The notes under the pieces: generated by a model | Told to the model about the DNA's origin: nothing | The model's database searches: none | The model's input: only the letters and a program-made list of their open reading frames with translations | Program-made: the position numbers and the translations under genes | Assembly: GCF_007004765.1 (NCBI RefSeq) | Contig: NZ_VIKR01000006.1 | Span: 340,980 to 404,979, forward strand | Length of the DNA: 64,000 bases | Direction: 5' to 3' | Source: Aliikangiella marina | GTDB lineage: Bacteria > Pseudomonadota > Gammaproteobacteria > Enterobacterales > Kangiellaceae | Shown: positions 53,503 through 63,169 of the stretch, piece by piece | Position numbering within the stretch: position 1 is the stretch's first letter | Layout: each line of letters begins with the position of its first letter

Positions 53503-55542
53503 ATGATCGCAGGAAAGAATAATAAAAAGGATTCGGGTGCTGCTAGTAAAGCTTCATCAAAGCGCTCACTCAAGCCGAAAATCTTGATTGCTGAAAAAGA
53601 TACTGCCATCCAAGGGTTACTCGCCAGCCAAATAAATCTTCAATATTGTGAGTCGTTCACCATTAATGACGGCGATGAATTGACTCAGCAGCTTATCATC
53701 AACCACATTGACTTACTGTTTTTAAGTGACAGTTTTATTGAGGTGGCGAATAACGACGTTCATCCTCAGACGCTGATGAATAAACTGGCAGCCCTGATTA
53801 AGAGAATCAAAATAGTCTCCGCTGATACCCGTATCATTGTTATCTCTTCCAAAAGTTCTCAAAATTCCATTCCAGGTGAATTGATGGAGGCTGGGATTAG
53901 TGATTATTTTTCGCTTGCGATTGGTGAGCAACGTTTTCTCGCAGCAGTATCTTCGAGTCTTGAATTATTAGTCGCAAAATCGCAGGCGAAGCGTACAGAG
54001 GGACAAAACTTTATTGAACAGACCTTGTCCTCCTACAAGCGTCCGAGAAGGAAAACTCAAAATAATCAGTTTATTAATCGTTTAATCCGCAACATCCCTG
54101 GCAACGTATTGCTCGTTGACAAAGCACATAAGATTATCGTCGCAAATACCAGCTGTGAGCAATTTCTTGGCTATGGGAAAAAAGCCCTCAACGGTCAGTT
54201 CATCAAAGATTTATTCTCACCAAAACTCTACAGTGAAGTCTCTGCGGGGTTATCGGAAGTTACGCTTCATTCACTGGATCAAATCAATGAAAAAGATTTT
54301 GAGTCAATCGTGATTACTTACAAAGGAGAGGGCGTGCCGGTTCGTTGTTTTATGCGCCCCATGCAATTCAGTGGACAACCTGGCTATGTATTAACCCTTC
54401 AAGACATCACGCACAGTCTAGATGATAAGGCGAGTCATGTTGCCCAACTAAAGTGGCAACATCATTTAAATGAATTCGCTAAAAGGTTTATAAGTTTACC
54501 GGTTAATGAGTTTTCCAAAGTTATCAAAGAGCTACTCCAAACTAGTGCTCATTTTATGGGGTGTGAGAGGGTGTATATTTACCGTTTGGATAATGCGCGC
54601 AGGGCAGCAACACTTTCATACGAGTGGTCCGCTGACAAAGAAACGCTTAAGACTTTTTCACGCAACATACCGATTTATCCCGATGCCAGTGAGTTTCAAT
54701 CGCTTGCTGAGTGTCGACCGCTTTTGCTAACCCCTAAATACAATGTCAAAATCAAGCAAATAACGGAGAATCTGGGATTGTCCGAACATTTGGCGACTGT
54801 CGATGCCGAATCAAGCTTTATTGTGCCGCTCAGTCACAAGTCGCAAGTCTACGGATGGGTTGGTTTTGACATCCAGCGTACCGGTCGCCATTGGCAAAAT
54901 GAAGATATGCAAAATATTGAGGAGCTCGCGAAGGTTATCAATCAAGCCATCGTTCGAAAAAAATATGAGGAAATGAGACAATCTACTCACCTTAAGCTAA
55001 TCGAAACCCATGGCAAATTATCAGAGCAAGCCTATCTCGACAGTTTGACTAAAATCGCAAATCGCCGATACTTTGATCAGGTATTACGAACCGAAATTGG
55101 CCGCGCGGCAAGAGAAAATAGCCACCTGTCTATCATGCTGTGTGATATTGATAACTTTAAAGATTATAACGATACTTACGGCCACTTAGGTGGCGATCAG
55201 TGCTTACAAAAAGTGGCTCGAACTTTAGAATCATCCTTCCAGCGCGCTGCCGATTTTGTCGCTCGATTTGGTGGCGAAGAGTTTGTTGTCATTCTTCCTG
55301 GACTTGATATGCGTGGCGCATTTGAAGCCGCTGATCGGATGCGACGTTTACTTTATGAAATGAACATCCCTCACACCAGCTCGCCTTTGGGAAGGCTAAC
55401 GATTAGTATCGGCTTAACATCGGTTAAGTCACCCGCCCCAGAAAGTGCTTCCGAATTAATCGAAAAATCTGACAGAGCGCTTTACCGAGCTAAGTATCGC
55501 GGTAAAAACCGAGTGTATGCCTACACTAAGAAGCCGCTTTGA
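53503..55542 (+). CDS. Diguanylate cyclase with receiver-like, PAS and GAF domains (copy 2)
   Basis: Identical to the gene at 33917 (GGEEF active site, RxxD inhibitory site). Two copies could raise cyclic-di-GMP output, although the inhibitory site would limit the effect. Confidence 0.9.
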   Translation: MIAGKNNKKDSGAASKASSKRSLKPKILIAEKDTAIQGLLASQINLQYCESFTINDGDELTQQLIINHIDLLFLSDSFIEVANNDVHPQTLMNKLAALIKRIKIVSADTRIIVISSKSSQNSIPGELMEAGISDYFSLAIGEQRFLAAVSSSLELLVAKSQAKRTEGQNFIEQTLSSYKRPRRKTQNNQFINRLIRNIPGNVLLVDKAHKIIVANTSCEQFLGYGKKALNGQFIKDLFSPKLYSEVSAGLSEVTLHSLDQINEKDFESIVITYKGEGVPVRCFMRPMQFSGQPGYVLTLQDITHSLDDKASHVAQLKWQHHLNEFAKRFISLPVNEFSKVIKELLQTSAHFMGCERVYIYRLDNARRAATLSYEWSADKETLKTFSRNIPIYPDASEFQSLAECRPLLLTPKYNVKIKQITENLGLSEHLATVDAESSFIVPLSHKSQVYGWVGFDIQRTGRHWQNEDMQNIEELAKVINQAIVRKKYEEMRQSTHLKLIETHGKLSEQAYLDSLTKIANRRYFDQVLRTEIGRAARENSHLSIMLCDIDNFKDYNDTYGHLGGDQCLQKVARTLESSFQRAADFVARFGGEEFVVILPGLDMRGAFEAADRMRRLLYEMNIPHTSSPLGRLTISIGLTSVKSPAPESASELIEKSDRALYRAKYRGKNRVYAYTKKPL

Positions 55543-55728
55543 CCCACAGTGACAACTTGTCTGCTGAGCTCATTTGAGGGGCTATATTGCCTGGGGCATG
55601 CCGCAAGGAGAATCATGTTGTTTTTGCTTTAGTTTTGAACGCCTATTCAACGCCAACACGATAGATTACTCAAAGGATTTTCTATGATATCCTCGCCGAG
55701 CTAGTATTAATTCGATGAGATATTGCTA

Positions 55729-56523
55729 ATGAAAGTCTTTACCACGATAAATAAGAAGATTAACACTGATAAGACAATTGTCGTCGTCCTTATACTGACT
55801 CTTTTACTGATTGGTTTGATGCTAAATAGCCATCGTTGGCAGGCTATCCCCGATGCGATAGAAGCGCCTCTTTCAGAGGCATTGCCAGATTTTACATCGA
55901 TCACTCAAGTTGCAGAGAGAAAACAAGCTTTTTTTGATTACTTAAGGCCATTCATTCGGCAAGAGAATCAACGAATTCGTTACGACAAGGCGTTCTTAGC
56001 ATCAATCGAATCTGATATTGGTAAAATCGGTGATCATCACCGTTCGCCTCACAGAAAATTGCAGCGACTAGCGAAACGATACCGGGTTGAAGCCACTAAC
56101 CCGGATGAAACAATAGAAGCTTTGAAGCTGCGGATTGACGTGATACCCGAATCACTTGTACTGGTTCAAGCAGCAAACGAATCCGCGTGGGGAACCTCGC
56201 GCTTTGCTAAGCAAGCTAATAATTTGTTTGGCCAGTGGTGTTACACAAAAGGATGTGGGTTGGTTCCCAAAAGTCGCGCTGCCAATGCTAAACATGAAGT
56301 AAGGCGGTTTGACTCTCCGCAAGCATCAATCGTCAGTTATATGCGAAACCTCAACACCCATTCAGCTTATCGTGATTTCCGGATCATTCGTCATCAGTTA
56401 AGAAACAATGGCCAAAAGTTGACCGGAACTCGGCTGGCTGATGGTCTGGAGCAATATTCTGAGCGACGCGGAGAATATGTTGAAGAACTCAAGACCATGA
56501 TTCGCCACAATAATCTTGAGTAA
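55729..56523 (+). CDS. Bax-like glucosaminidase domain protein (copy 2)
   Basis: Identical to the gene at 36143, with the membrane anchor and NESAWG catalytic segment. The MLFLL mini-frame upstream recurs at 55615-55632. Confidence 0.88.
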   Translation: MKVFTTINKKINTDKTIVVVLILTLLLIGLMLNSHRWQAIPDAIEAPLSEALPDFTSITQVAERKQAFFDYLRPFIRQENQRIRYDKAFLASIESDIGKIGDHHRSPHRKLQRLAKRYRVEATNPDETIEALKLRIDVIPESLVLVQAANESAWGTSRFAKQANNLFGQWCYTKGCGLVPKSRAANAKHEVRRFDSPQASIVSYMRNLNTHSAYRDFRIIRHQLRNNGQKLTGTRLADGLEQYSERRGEYVEELKTMIRHNNLE

Positions 56524-56622
56524 CGACGACTGTGCATCTAAATCGGATCTCGCGAAATAATTGATGTCCTCCAGAGACAATCTGTGCGATCGGTGATGAG
56601 AAGGTAAGAGACCTCTAACGAG

Positions 56623-56636
56623 CTGATCCAGATCAC
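56623..56636 (+). promoter_or_regulatory. FNR box upstream of hemN (copy 2)
   Basis: CTGATCCAGATCAC, with TATTGT at 56658-56663 as the matching -10, as in copy 1. Confidence 0.7.
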
Positions 56637-56685
56637 GGCTCATTTTGACCAAATTGGTATTGTTGCCCCATTAAAACAATATCCT

Positions 56686-58176
56686 ATGGAGCAGTCGTCT
56701 TTGGATACCCAATTACCCGCTAAACAACCGATTCTTGAAACTACCGCTAGTTCGCAACTTTCGCATTCACAAAAGGTAATAAGAAAGCTCGCGCGGAAAC
56801 CCGTAAAGCTTGAATGGGATGAGTCACTGTTGCAGAAGTATGACATTTCTGGACCTCGGTATACGTCTTACCCGACGGCTTTAGAGTTTTCAGAGGTGTA
56901 TCAACGGGATGATTATATTACTTGTCTCGAAGGAATAGACCCGCAGAAATCCTTGTCATTATATATCCATGTACCATTTTGCCAGAATATCTGTTACTAC
57001 TGCGCCTGTAATAAAATTATTACCAAAAATAGAGATAAATCAGAGCGATACGTTGAAAACCTCATCAAAGAGATTAAGCTCGTCGCACAACATCTCAAAG
57101 CCAAAACCTTGCGACAGATTCATTGGGGTGGCGGAACGCCGACTTATTTGACCTTGCAAGAAATAACCCGAATCATGGAGACCATTCGAAACTGTTTTGA
57201 TATCCCAGATGAAGACTCGACCGAGATATCGATTGAAGTCGACCCTCGAGCATTAAAAGTACAAGACGTCGCGAAACTGGCATCGCTTGGTTTTAACCGC
57301 ATGAGCATCGGTGTGCAAGACTTTGATTTGAAAGTCCAGCGAGCGATCAATCGAGTGCAGTCATTTGAAATGACTCAGGATATGATTTTAGAGGCAAGAA
57401 AACATGGTTTTCAGTCAATTAACGTCGATTTAATTTATGGATTGCCTCACCAGTCGTTAGCGACTTTCAAATCCACGCTCGAGCTGATTGCGAGGATTTC
57501 TCCTGACAGGATTTCGGTTTTTAATTACGCACATTTGCCACATCGATTTAAACCACAAAGACGAATCAGTGACCATGATTTGCCTTCTGCTGTCGAGAAA
57601 CTCAAGATTTTTGAGTTTATTATGGAACGCTTGCAACAGGTAGGCTTTGTGTATATTGGAATGGACCATTTTGCGAAACCTGATGATGAACTGGCAATAG
57701 CTCAAGAAAACCAGGTGTTACATCGAAACTTTCAAGGCTATACAACGCATGAGGAATACGAGCTTATCGGCGTCGGTGTATCATCAATTGGCTCATTAGG
57801 TGCGCAGTATCATCAAAATGTTAGAGACGTTGAATCCTACTATGAGTTGCTAGAACAAGACCTTCTGCCAACTTGGCGAGGTGTTGGAATGACAATGGAA
57901 GATAAACTCCGCAAAGCAGTTATCTTTTCTCTGATATGTCACTTCGAAATCGATAAAAATACGATAAATGCTCAGTTTGATATCGTTTTTGACGATCATT
58001 TTGCGAAAGAGCTCGAACTGCTAGCGCCAATGATTACAGATGGCCTGGTGTATGATACTGGCGGTTTTTTACGTGTTACCTCGCGAGGCAGGTTGCTGAT
58101 TCGAAACATTTGTATGGCCTTCGACGCTTACCTTAACGAAATGCAGGTGATTAAACGATTTTCTAAAGTGATATAA
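56686..58176 (+). CDS. hemN: Oxygen-independent coproporphyrinogen III dehydrogenase (copy 2)
   Basis: Identical to the gene at 37100, with its own FNR-type promoter element, so both copies should respond to oxygen limitation. Confidence 0.95.
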   Translation: MEQSSLDTQLPAKQPILETTASSQLSHSQKVIRKLARKPVKLEWDESLLQKYDISGPRYTSYPTALEFSEVYQRDDYITCLEGIDPQKSLSLYIHVPFCQNICYYCACNKIITKNRDKSERYVENLIKEIKLVAQHLKAKTLRQIHWGGGTPTYLTLQEITRIMETIRNCFDIPDEDSTEISIEVDPRALKVQDVAKLASLGFNRMSIGVQDFDLKVQRAINRVQSFEMTQDMILEARKHGFQSINVDLIYGLPHQSLATFKSTLELIARISPDRISVFNYAHLPHRFKPQRRISDHDLPSAVEKLKIFEFIMERLQQVGFVYIGMDHFAKPDDELAIAQENQVLHRNFQGYTTHEEYELIGVGVSSIGSLGAQYHQNVRDVESYYELLEQDLLPTWRGVGMTMEDKLRKAVIFSLICHFEIDKNTINAQFDIVFDDHFAKELELLAPMITDGLVYDTGGFLRVTSRGRLLIRNICMAFDAYLNEMQVIKRFSKVI

Positions 58177-58200
58177 ACGCTAGCGATAAACTTGATAAAA

Positions 58201-58238
58201 TCTGACAAAATTCATCAATATTGATGGATTTTGTCAGA
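58201..58238. repeat. 38-nt inverted repeat between hemN and fnr (copy 2)
   Basis: TCTGACAAAATTCATCAA / TTGATGGATTTTGTCAGA, the same as at 38615. Confidence 0.75.
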
Positions 58239-58288
58239 TATTGCTTTAAAATCAGATAATAATAACAAGCCAACTACCTGGAATTTGA

Positions 58289-59023
58289 TTGAAAGTGTCT
58301 TCTAACAGCGCGCTTCACAGCGAAGTCAGATGTCAGACATGCAGCATACGTAGGTTATGTTTGCCCATGATGCTTGCCGAGTCTGAGATTGAATATTTAG
58401 AAAATATCGTTCAACGTAAGAAAGTATTGAAAAAAGGCGAGTTTTTGTTTCACGCCGGCGATGAATTTGATTCGATTCATGCAATACGATCGGGCAGTAT
58501 TAAGTCCTATACCATCAGCTCTGATGGGACTGAACAAATCACAGGATTTCACTTGCCGGGAGAAATGGTTGGACTCAACGCGATTTCTAGTACCGCTTAC
58601 CCGAGCTTTGCTAAAGCGCTTGAAACCTCTTTAGTTTGCTCGATACCGTTTGACAAGCTCGAATCGCTCGCTCGCAATATTCCGGGGCTGCAAAGCCAGC
58701 TGTTTAGAGTGATGAGTGGTGAAATTCGCGATGAGCAAGAGTTAATGATGCTGCTCAGTAAAAAGAATGCAGACGAACGCTTTGCTGCATTTATTATTAA
58801 CTTATCGGCGCGATTTAAGCGACGCGGATTATCCGAAAAAGAGTTCCAGTTGACGATGACAAGAGGCGACATCGGCAATTATCTCGGATTAGCCGTTGAA
58901 ACTGTCAGTCGATTGGTGACGCGATTACAGAAACAAAACCTGATTGCTATTCAAGACCGGTATATTAGTATCGTGGATAGAGATGGCCTAGGTGAGCTTG
59001 CAGGGACTGCTTGTCACGTGTAA
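58289..59023 (+). CDS. fnr: FNR family oxygen-sensing transcription regulator (copy 2)
   Basis: Identical to the gene at 38703, all four cluster cysteines present. A second functional copy of this global regulator could raise FNR level and is the likeliest gene in the unit to have wide effects when doubled. Confidence 0.95.
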   Translation: MKVSSNSALHSEVRCQTCSIRRLCLPMMLAESEIEYLENIVQRKKVLKKGEFLFHAGDEFDSIHAIRSGSIKSYTISSDGTEQITGFHLPGEMVGLNAISSTAYPSFAKALETSLVCSIPFDKLESLARNIPGLQSQLFRVMSGEIRDEQELMMLLSKKNADERFAAFIINLSARFKRRGLSEKEFQLTMTRGDIGNYLGLAVETVSRLVTRLQKQNLIAIQDRYISIVDRDGLGELAGTACHV

Positions 59024-59052
59024 CTCGTCAATGATTTATCAGAATTAAAAGA

Positions 59053-59077
59053 ACGCCTCTTCGAAGGCGTTTTTTTA
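59053..59077 (+). terminator. Rho-independent terminator after fnr (copy 2)
   Basis: AACGCCT / AGGCGTT stem followed by seven T, as at 39467. Confidence 0.88.
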
Positions 59078-59113
59078 TACCGGTAAGATAGTTTCTCGAA
59101 ACTAGACATTTTT

Positions 59114-61108
59114 TTAGATTTGTGCGAGCGTGTCAGTGATTGCCGACTTAAGGTATCGACAATAATCATCAAGATAGTTAGTTCCATTGTTATTCGAGCT
59201 AATCCACGGGTTCATCAAAGTGTGTCGAAGCAAGTGCAACTTTTGCTCTGGGTTGTATAAAGCGTCCTGATCGTCGAGTGAAAACTTCTTGAACAGACCA
59301 AGTCTTTCAACTTCAGTGAGGTTCTGTAAAGCCAAATGGGAGCATGAGGAGAGAAATTCATTGGTTTGTACTGAGTGCAATGGATTGTGCGATAATTTCT
59401 CTACTAACTTTTCCATAAACAGATTCATCTTATCTAATAGAACATTTCCGTTAGGGTTAATAGAGACAACAATTAGATTGGTATCGGGTTCGAATGGTAC
59501 ATCTAAAATTGCAACGTCTTTTAATTCTTTTTTCAGATGGGATAGCTTGTCATAGAGGTATTCGGCAGCCGCTATGGTTTGCTTAATGATACGACCAAAA
59601 TACTCATGATTAAGCGGCAATACCTTATGAGTGATATAAGCAGAGGCGGCGTTTGCGCCTGGCTTTGTGCCGTCCAGAATATACCGACTGAGGCTTAGCA
59701 TGTCCAAATCCTTTGAATTGATCAAAGGATCTTGTTGGCTAGAATTGAGGAGTCGGACTACATCTCGATTCCGAGCGATAAAACCGCCAATTCCTTGTGG
59801 AAGATAACCAAAAGAGTGCGGTGATACTGTAATGCTGTCGACTTCAGAAAGTGCCGTAAATGCATCATAAACTGATTCCGAGGGAAAGTATTTAAGCTGG
59901 TTTGCTACTTGGTCGCGACTGACCTTATTGCCTTCCTGATCAGTAAATAGCGAATTGACATAGGCACCGCAAGAAGCATCAATGTGAATATAAAAACTCA
60001 GCCCTTCTAGAGCGAGTTTATCGCGAATTTCGACGATTTTATGAATAGGGTCGATTGTGCCAAAGTCGAGCGTACCTAAAACGCCAACAACAGCCAGGAC
60101 AGGAATATTCTGAGTTCTCAGCTTCTCTAAAATACGCTCTAACTCATTTTCATCCATCCGCATCGTGCCCGTTAAGGGGATTTCTACCAGTGAAGCCGAG
60201 CCTAAACCGAGTAAACGCATCGCTTTTTGCCAAAATGGGTAAGCAGTCGCCGGAACTAGTACTACCGGCTGGTGATATCGATAGTTTTGGGCGAAAAATT
60301 GAGCGGGACCCAAAGCTTCTAAACGGTTATCTTCAACCAGTTGCGAAAACCGTTTAAACGTAATATCTCCATAGCGTTGTTTAATGCTTTGGAAAATCAA
60401 ACGCCTAAACTCTAAGACTTCTTCGATTGAAAAGTTAACTAGCTCCCACGGTGTGTAATCGTTTGGAGATTTGAGTTTTTGATCGTTAATTTCGATCGAT
60501 AGATCGGCTTTTCTTAAAGATTCAACTAAAGCGACAGGGTAATACTTTACTGCTCTAAAGTTCCACAAGCTTTCGTAATTGGCATCTGTACCGCCGCTGG
60601 TCAAATGTCCCCATGCGCAAGGGTAACGCTGTGGATCCGTATTAAAGCCAAAGAGTTTTGCAAACTGATTACCCACCTCGAGTTCCATGTTGATGGTCGT
60701 TTCACCAACTTCATTAAAACTATTGTTAGGGTTATATATTGTAGTAACTAGTTGCGCGAGGAGCGCAGGCAGCATCAGGTCAGACGCCATATGTCCTAAG
60801 TATCTTGGGCTGTATATCGGCACTGTCCGTTTGAGATTACTCGTCAATGAGAGTAATTCTTCGCGAAGTCTCGCGATTGCATCCTGATAATCTGAACTGT
60901 GGGTCATTTGAGGTGATATTGGTCGGATGTCTTCCGGGTGGAAATTTCGTCGCCAATATACATGATCCCTGACAAATTCTACCAGGAGCTCTTCCAGTAC
61001 ATCACTGTTTTCGCCATGTGCACCGATAAAAAACGGGCTAAAAAAGCTGAGATCTTGCTGAATCGTCTGTTCTGCATCGACTTGAGGCTGACTCATTGAC
61101 TGTCCCAT
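59114..61108 (-). CDS. Group II PLP-decarboxylase homologue lacking the cofactor lysine (copy 2)
   Basis: Identical to the gene at 39528. The Ser-for-Lys change (SPHSFGY) is in this copy too, so neither copy can supply a normal active site to the other. Confidence 0.82.
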   Translation of the reverse strand: MGQSMSQPQVDAEQTIQQDLSFFSPFFIGAHGENSDVLEELLVEFVRDHVYWRRNFHPEDIRPISPQMTHSSDYQDAIARLREELLSLTSNLKRTVPIYSPRYLGHMASDLMLPALLAQLVTTIYNPNNSFNEVGETTINMELEVGNQFAKLFGFNTDPQRYPCAWGHLTSGGTDANYESLWNFRAVKYYPVALVESLRKADLSIEINDQKLKSPNDYTPWELVNFSIEEVLEFRRLIFQSIKQRYGDITFKRFSQLVEDNRLEALGPAQFFAQNYRYHQPVVLVPATAYPFWQKAMRLLGLGSASLVEIPLTGTMRMDENELERILEKLRTQNIPVLAVVGVLGTLDFGTIDPIHKIVEIRDKLALEGLSFYIHIDASCGAYVNSLFTDQEGNKVSRDQVANQLKYFPSESVYDAFTALSEVDSITVSPHSFGYLPQGIGGFIARNRDVVRLLNSSQQDPLINSKDLDMLSLSRYILDGTKPGANAASAYITHKVLPLNHEYFGRIIKQTIAAAEYLYDKLSHLKKELKDVAILDVPFEPDTNLIVVSINPNGNVLLDKMNLFMEKLVEKLSHNPLHSVQTNEFLSSCSHLALQNLTEVERLGLFKKFSLDDQDALYNPEQKLHLLRHTLMNPWISSNNNGTNYLDDYCRYLKSAITDTLAQI

Positions 61109-61196
61109 AATACTGATAATTCAGAGGTTTGCGCGTCGAGTTTAAAACGACGGAGTTAACTAGGCTCTAGTTTGCTGATTTTTAAGTAAAACGACG

Positions 61197-61210
61197 TTGA
61201 CGTAGGTCAA
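61197..61210. promoter_or_regulatory. FNR/CRP-type palindrome before mobA (copy 2)
   Basis: TTGACGTAGGTCAA in the divergent promoter region, as at 41611. Confidence 0.5.
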
Positions 61211-61244
61211 TTTGATGTTATTGTTTTTTACCGAATACGGGTGA

Positions 61245-61838
61245 ATGAGAAATTGGTTGCAAGTGGCGATTACGAAAACAAGTATTACCGGTTTGATACT
61301 TTCGGGTGGTGAGGGCAGGCGAGTCAGCGGTAAAGACAAAGGATTACTGCATTTCAAGGAACGTCTTTTAATAGAATTGCAAATCGAATGGTTGCAAGGT
61401 CAAGTCGACGATATCATCATATCGGCAAACCGCAATTTGGATGACTATCAACGATTAGGTTTTGCGGTCGTTAGCGATGACTCCGCTGGTCATTTAGGAC
61501 CTTTGCATGGAGTCAAACAAGGATTAGAAAAAGCAACCTCACCGTGGGTTTTTGTTCATCCTGTTGATTTACCGAATCTACCGAAAGATTTTATCGAGCG
61601 AATTGTACAGCCACTAAATGATGAATTTTCAGTTTATTATTTTGCAACAAAAGAGCGTTCTCATTTTTTAACCATGCTAATCAATAAGCGTTGCTCTCAA
61701 CGTCTCAATAGTTATTTGGCGAATGGCGGTGCCCGGGTAAAAGATTTTTTACAGGAAGTGCGTGCTAAGAAAATAGTCACTGATTTATCGGAAGATTGTT
61801 TCGCAAATTTAAATAACTTGTCGGATTATAATACTTAA
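61245..61838 (+). CDS. mobA: Molybdenum cofactor guanylyltransferase MobA (copy 2)
   Basis: Identical to the gene at 41659. While mobA is fully doubled, moaB is not, since the breakpoint removed its 5' part. Confidence 0.9.
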   Translation: MRNWLQVAITKTSITGLILSGGEGRRVSGKDKGLLHFKERLLIELQIEWLQGQVDDIIISANRNLDDYQRLGFAVVSDDSAGHLGPLHGVKQGLEKATSPWVFVHPVDLPNLPKDFIERIVQPLNDEFSVYYFATKERSHFLTMLINKRCSQRLNSYLANGGARVKDFLQEVRAKKIVTDLSEDCFANLNNLSDYNT

Positions 61839-62287
61839 GTAAATGACTCTCTTGAAATCAAGATTTTAAATGAGTACTGGGCTGCTAAATATTTGTTTAA
61901 GCGATTTCTCTTGAGTGATAACGTTTCTCGATGCCAGTGAGATTGAATAGAAAATGTTATGTGCTCTTTCTAAAGAAAAGTGGGGGAGCTTATAGGCTTT
62001 GTCGCTTTATGAAACGCATCGTCAACTTTATTTCCTAAGACTGACAATCAGATAACCTCGCTTAAGGAGTCGAGGGGCATCACGATGATCGAGATCAATA
62101 TCCATCGGTAGAATACATCTAAACTTGCAAATAACGAGATGTTATGGAGCGGAAAATCTAGTTAATGATCGCTCTCGATTTTTACCGCGAAGAAGCTTGG
62201 TTTGAGAGTACTTAGGTTATTGGTTAGCGTTTTTCTGGTTAATTTCTGATTAAAAATTGAATTCAAAAGCTAAAGGAGATATTGATT
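61839..62287. other. Intergenic region mobA to coiled-coil gene (copy 2)
   Basis: Counterpart of 42253-42701; no gene, one FNR-type site at 62085-62098. Confidence 0.6.
62085..62098 (+). promoter_or_regulatory. FNR box upstream of the coiled-coil gene (copy 2)
   Basis: ATGATCGAGATCAA, with TAAACT at 62120-62125 as the candidate -10. Confidence 0.6.
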
Positions 62288-62554
62288 ATGTCAATGCAAG
62301 AAGACTTTGAAAGTTTAATTGAAAAGCTCAAAACTGAGCGCGATGAGTTAAAATTAAAGTTACATCTTGGCTCGATGGAGGCTAAAGACGAGTTTGAGAA
62401 GGCCGAAGAAAAGTGGGATGACATTAAAAGTAAGGCCAAGGAAATCGCCGACGATACTAAAGAAACTTCAGATGAGTTCATTGCGAAAGCTAAGATTGTC
62501 GGTGAAGAAGTTAAGGAAGCTTATCGTAGAATTTCAGAGCGGTTATCCGACTAA
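62288..62554 (+). CDS. Small coiled-coil protein, possible stress-response family (copy 2)
   Basis: Identical 88-aa product to the gene at 42702, with AAGGAG before the ATG. Last complete gene of the second unit. Confidence 0.75.
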   Translation: MSMQEDFESLIEKLKTERDELKLKLHLGSMEAKDEFEKAEEKWDDIKSKAKEIADDTKETSDEFIAKAKIVGEEVKEAYRRISERLSD

Positions 62555-62572
62555 ATTTAGCAAAACATCGGT

Positions 62573-62599
62573 GTTAGCGAATGTAACTTATTCGCTAAC
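62573..62599 (+). terminator. Hairpin after the coiled-coil gene (copy 2)
   Basis: GTTAGCGAAT / ATTCGCTAAC stem, no T tract. Confidence 0.6.
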
Positions 62600-62843
62600 A
62601 GATAGTGCATTGATTTAAATAATGCCATAAGATCAAATCGCGCCCATTAGTTATGACTTAAAGCGCAATATTTCCGTTCTAGCCAGGTGAATATTCGAAG
62701 AAGAAGGCAGTAGATTACTTTGTTACAGGCGGGGTCACTAACTATAACTTAGTTGATGCTAGCCTAGAATTAATCTTTCCTATTTTTTTAGTCAGAAAAT
62801 AAGAAGAGCTGACATCCTATCTTAATTTAGTTAATACAAATAT

Positions 62844-63065
62844 AAATAAAGATTCTCAATAAAGACAGCCACAATTAGGCAAATGACTTACACAAACTTG
62901 CGAATATTCCTTAGCGACAGTATCAAGGCGATTTAAATTAAACTACTCAACTGAAAATAAAGATTCTCAATAAAGACAGCCACAATTAGGCAAATGACTT
63001 ACACAAACTTGCGAATATTCCTTAACGACAGTATCAAGGCGATTTAAATTAAACTACGCGAGTGA
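62844..63065. repeat. Two 111-bp tandem repeats (copy 2)
   Basis: Units 62844-62954 and 62955-63065, with the same single internal difference between units as in copy 1. Confidence 0.9.
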
Positions 63066-63169
63066 AAAACTTATTGGTTTAAAGCTTGAATTAGCGAACT
63101 GGTCGATTTTCAGGTAATCGATAACCTTCTCGTTTAAGAATAAATCCAAGGTTATGTTATCGTTGGTAC

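Larger units (their letters stand above)
62555..63169. other. Gene-free region before the transposase gene (copy 2)
   Basis: Counterpart of 42969-43583, with the hairpin at 62573-62599, the 111-bp repeats and the inverted repeat at 63119-63162. This is presumably the original setting of these elements next to an unbroken transposase gene. Confidence 0.65.
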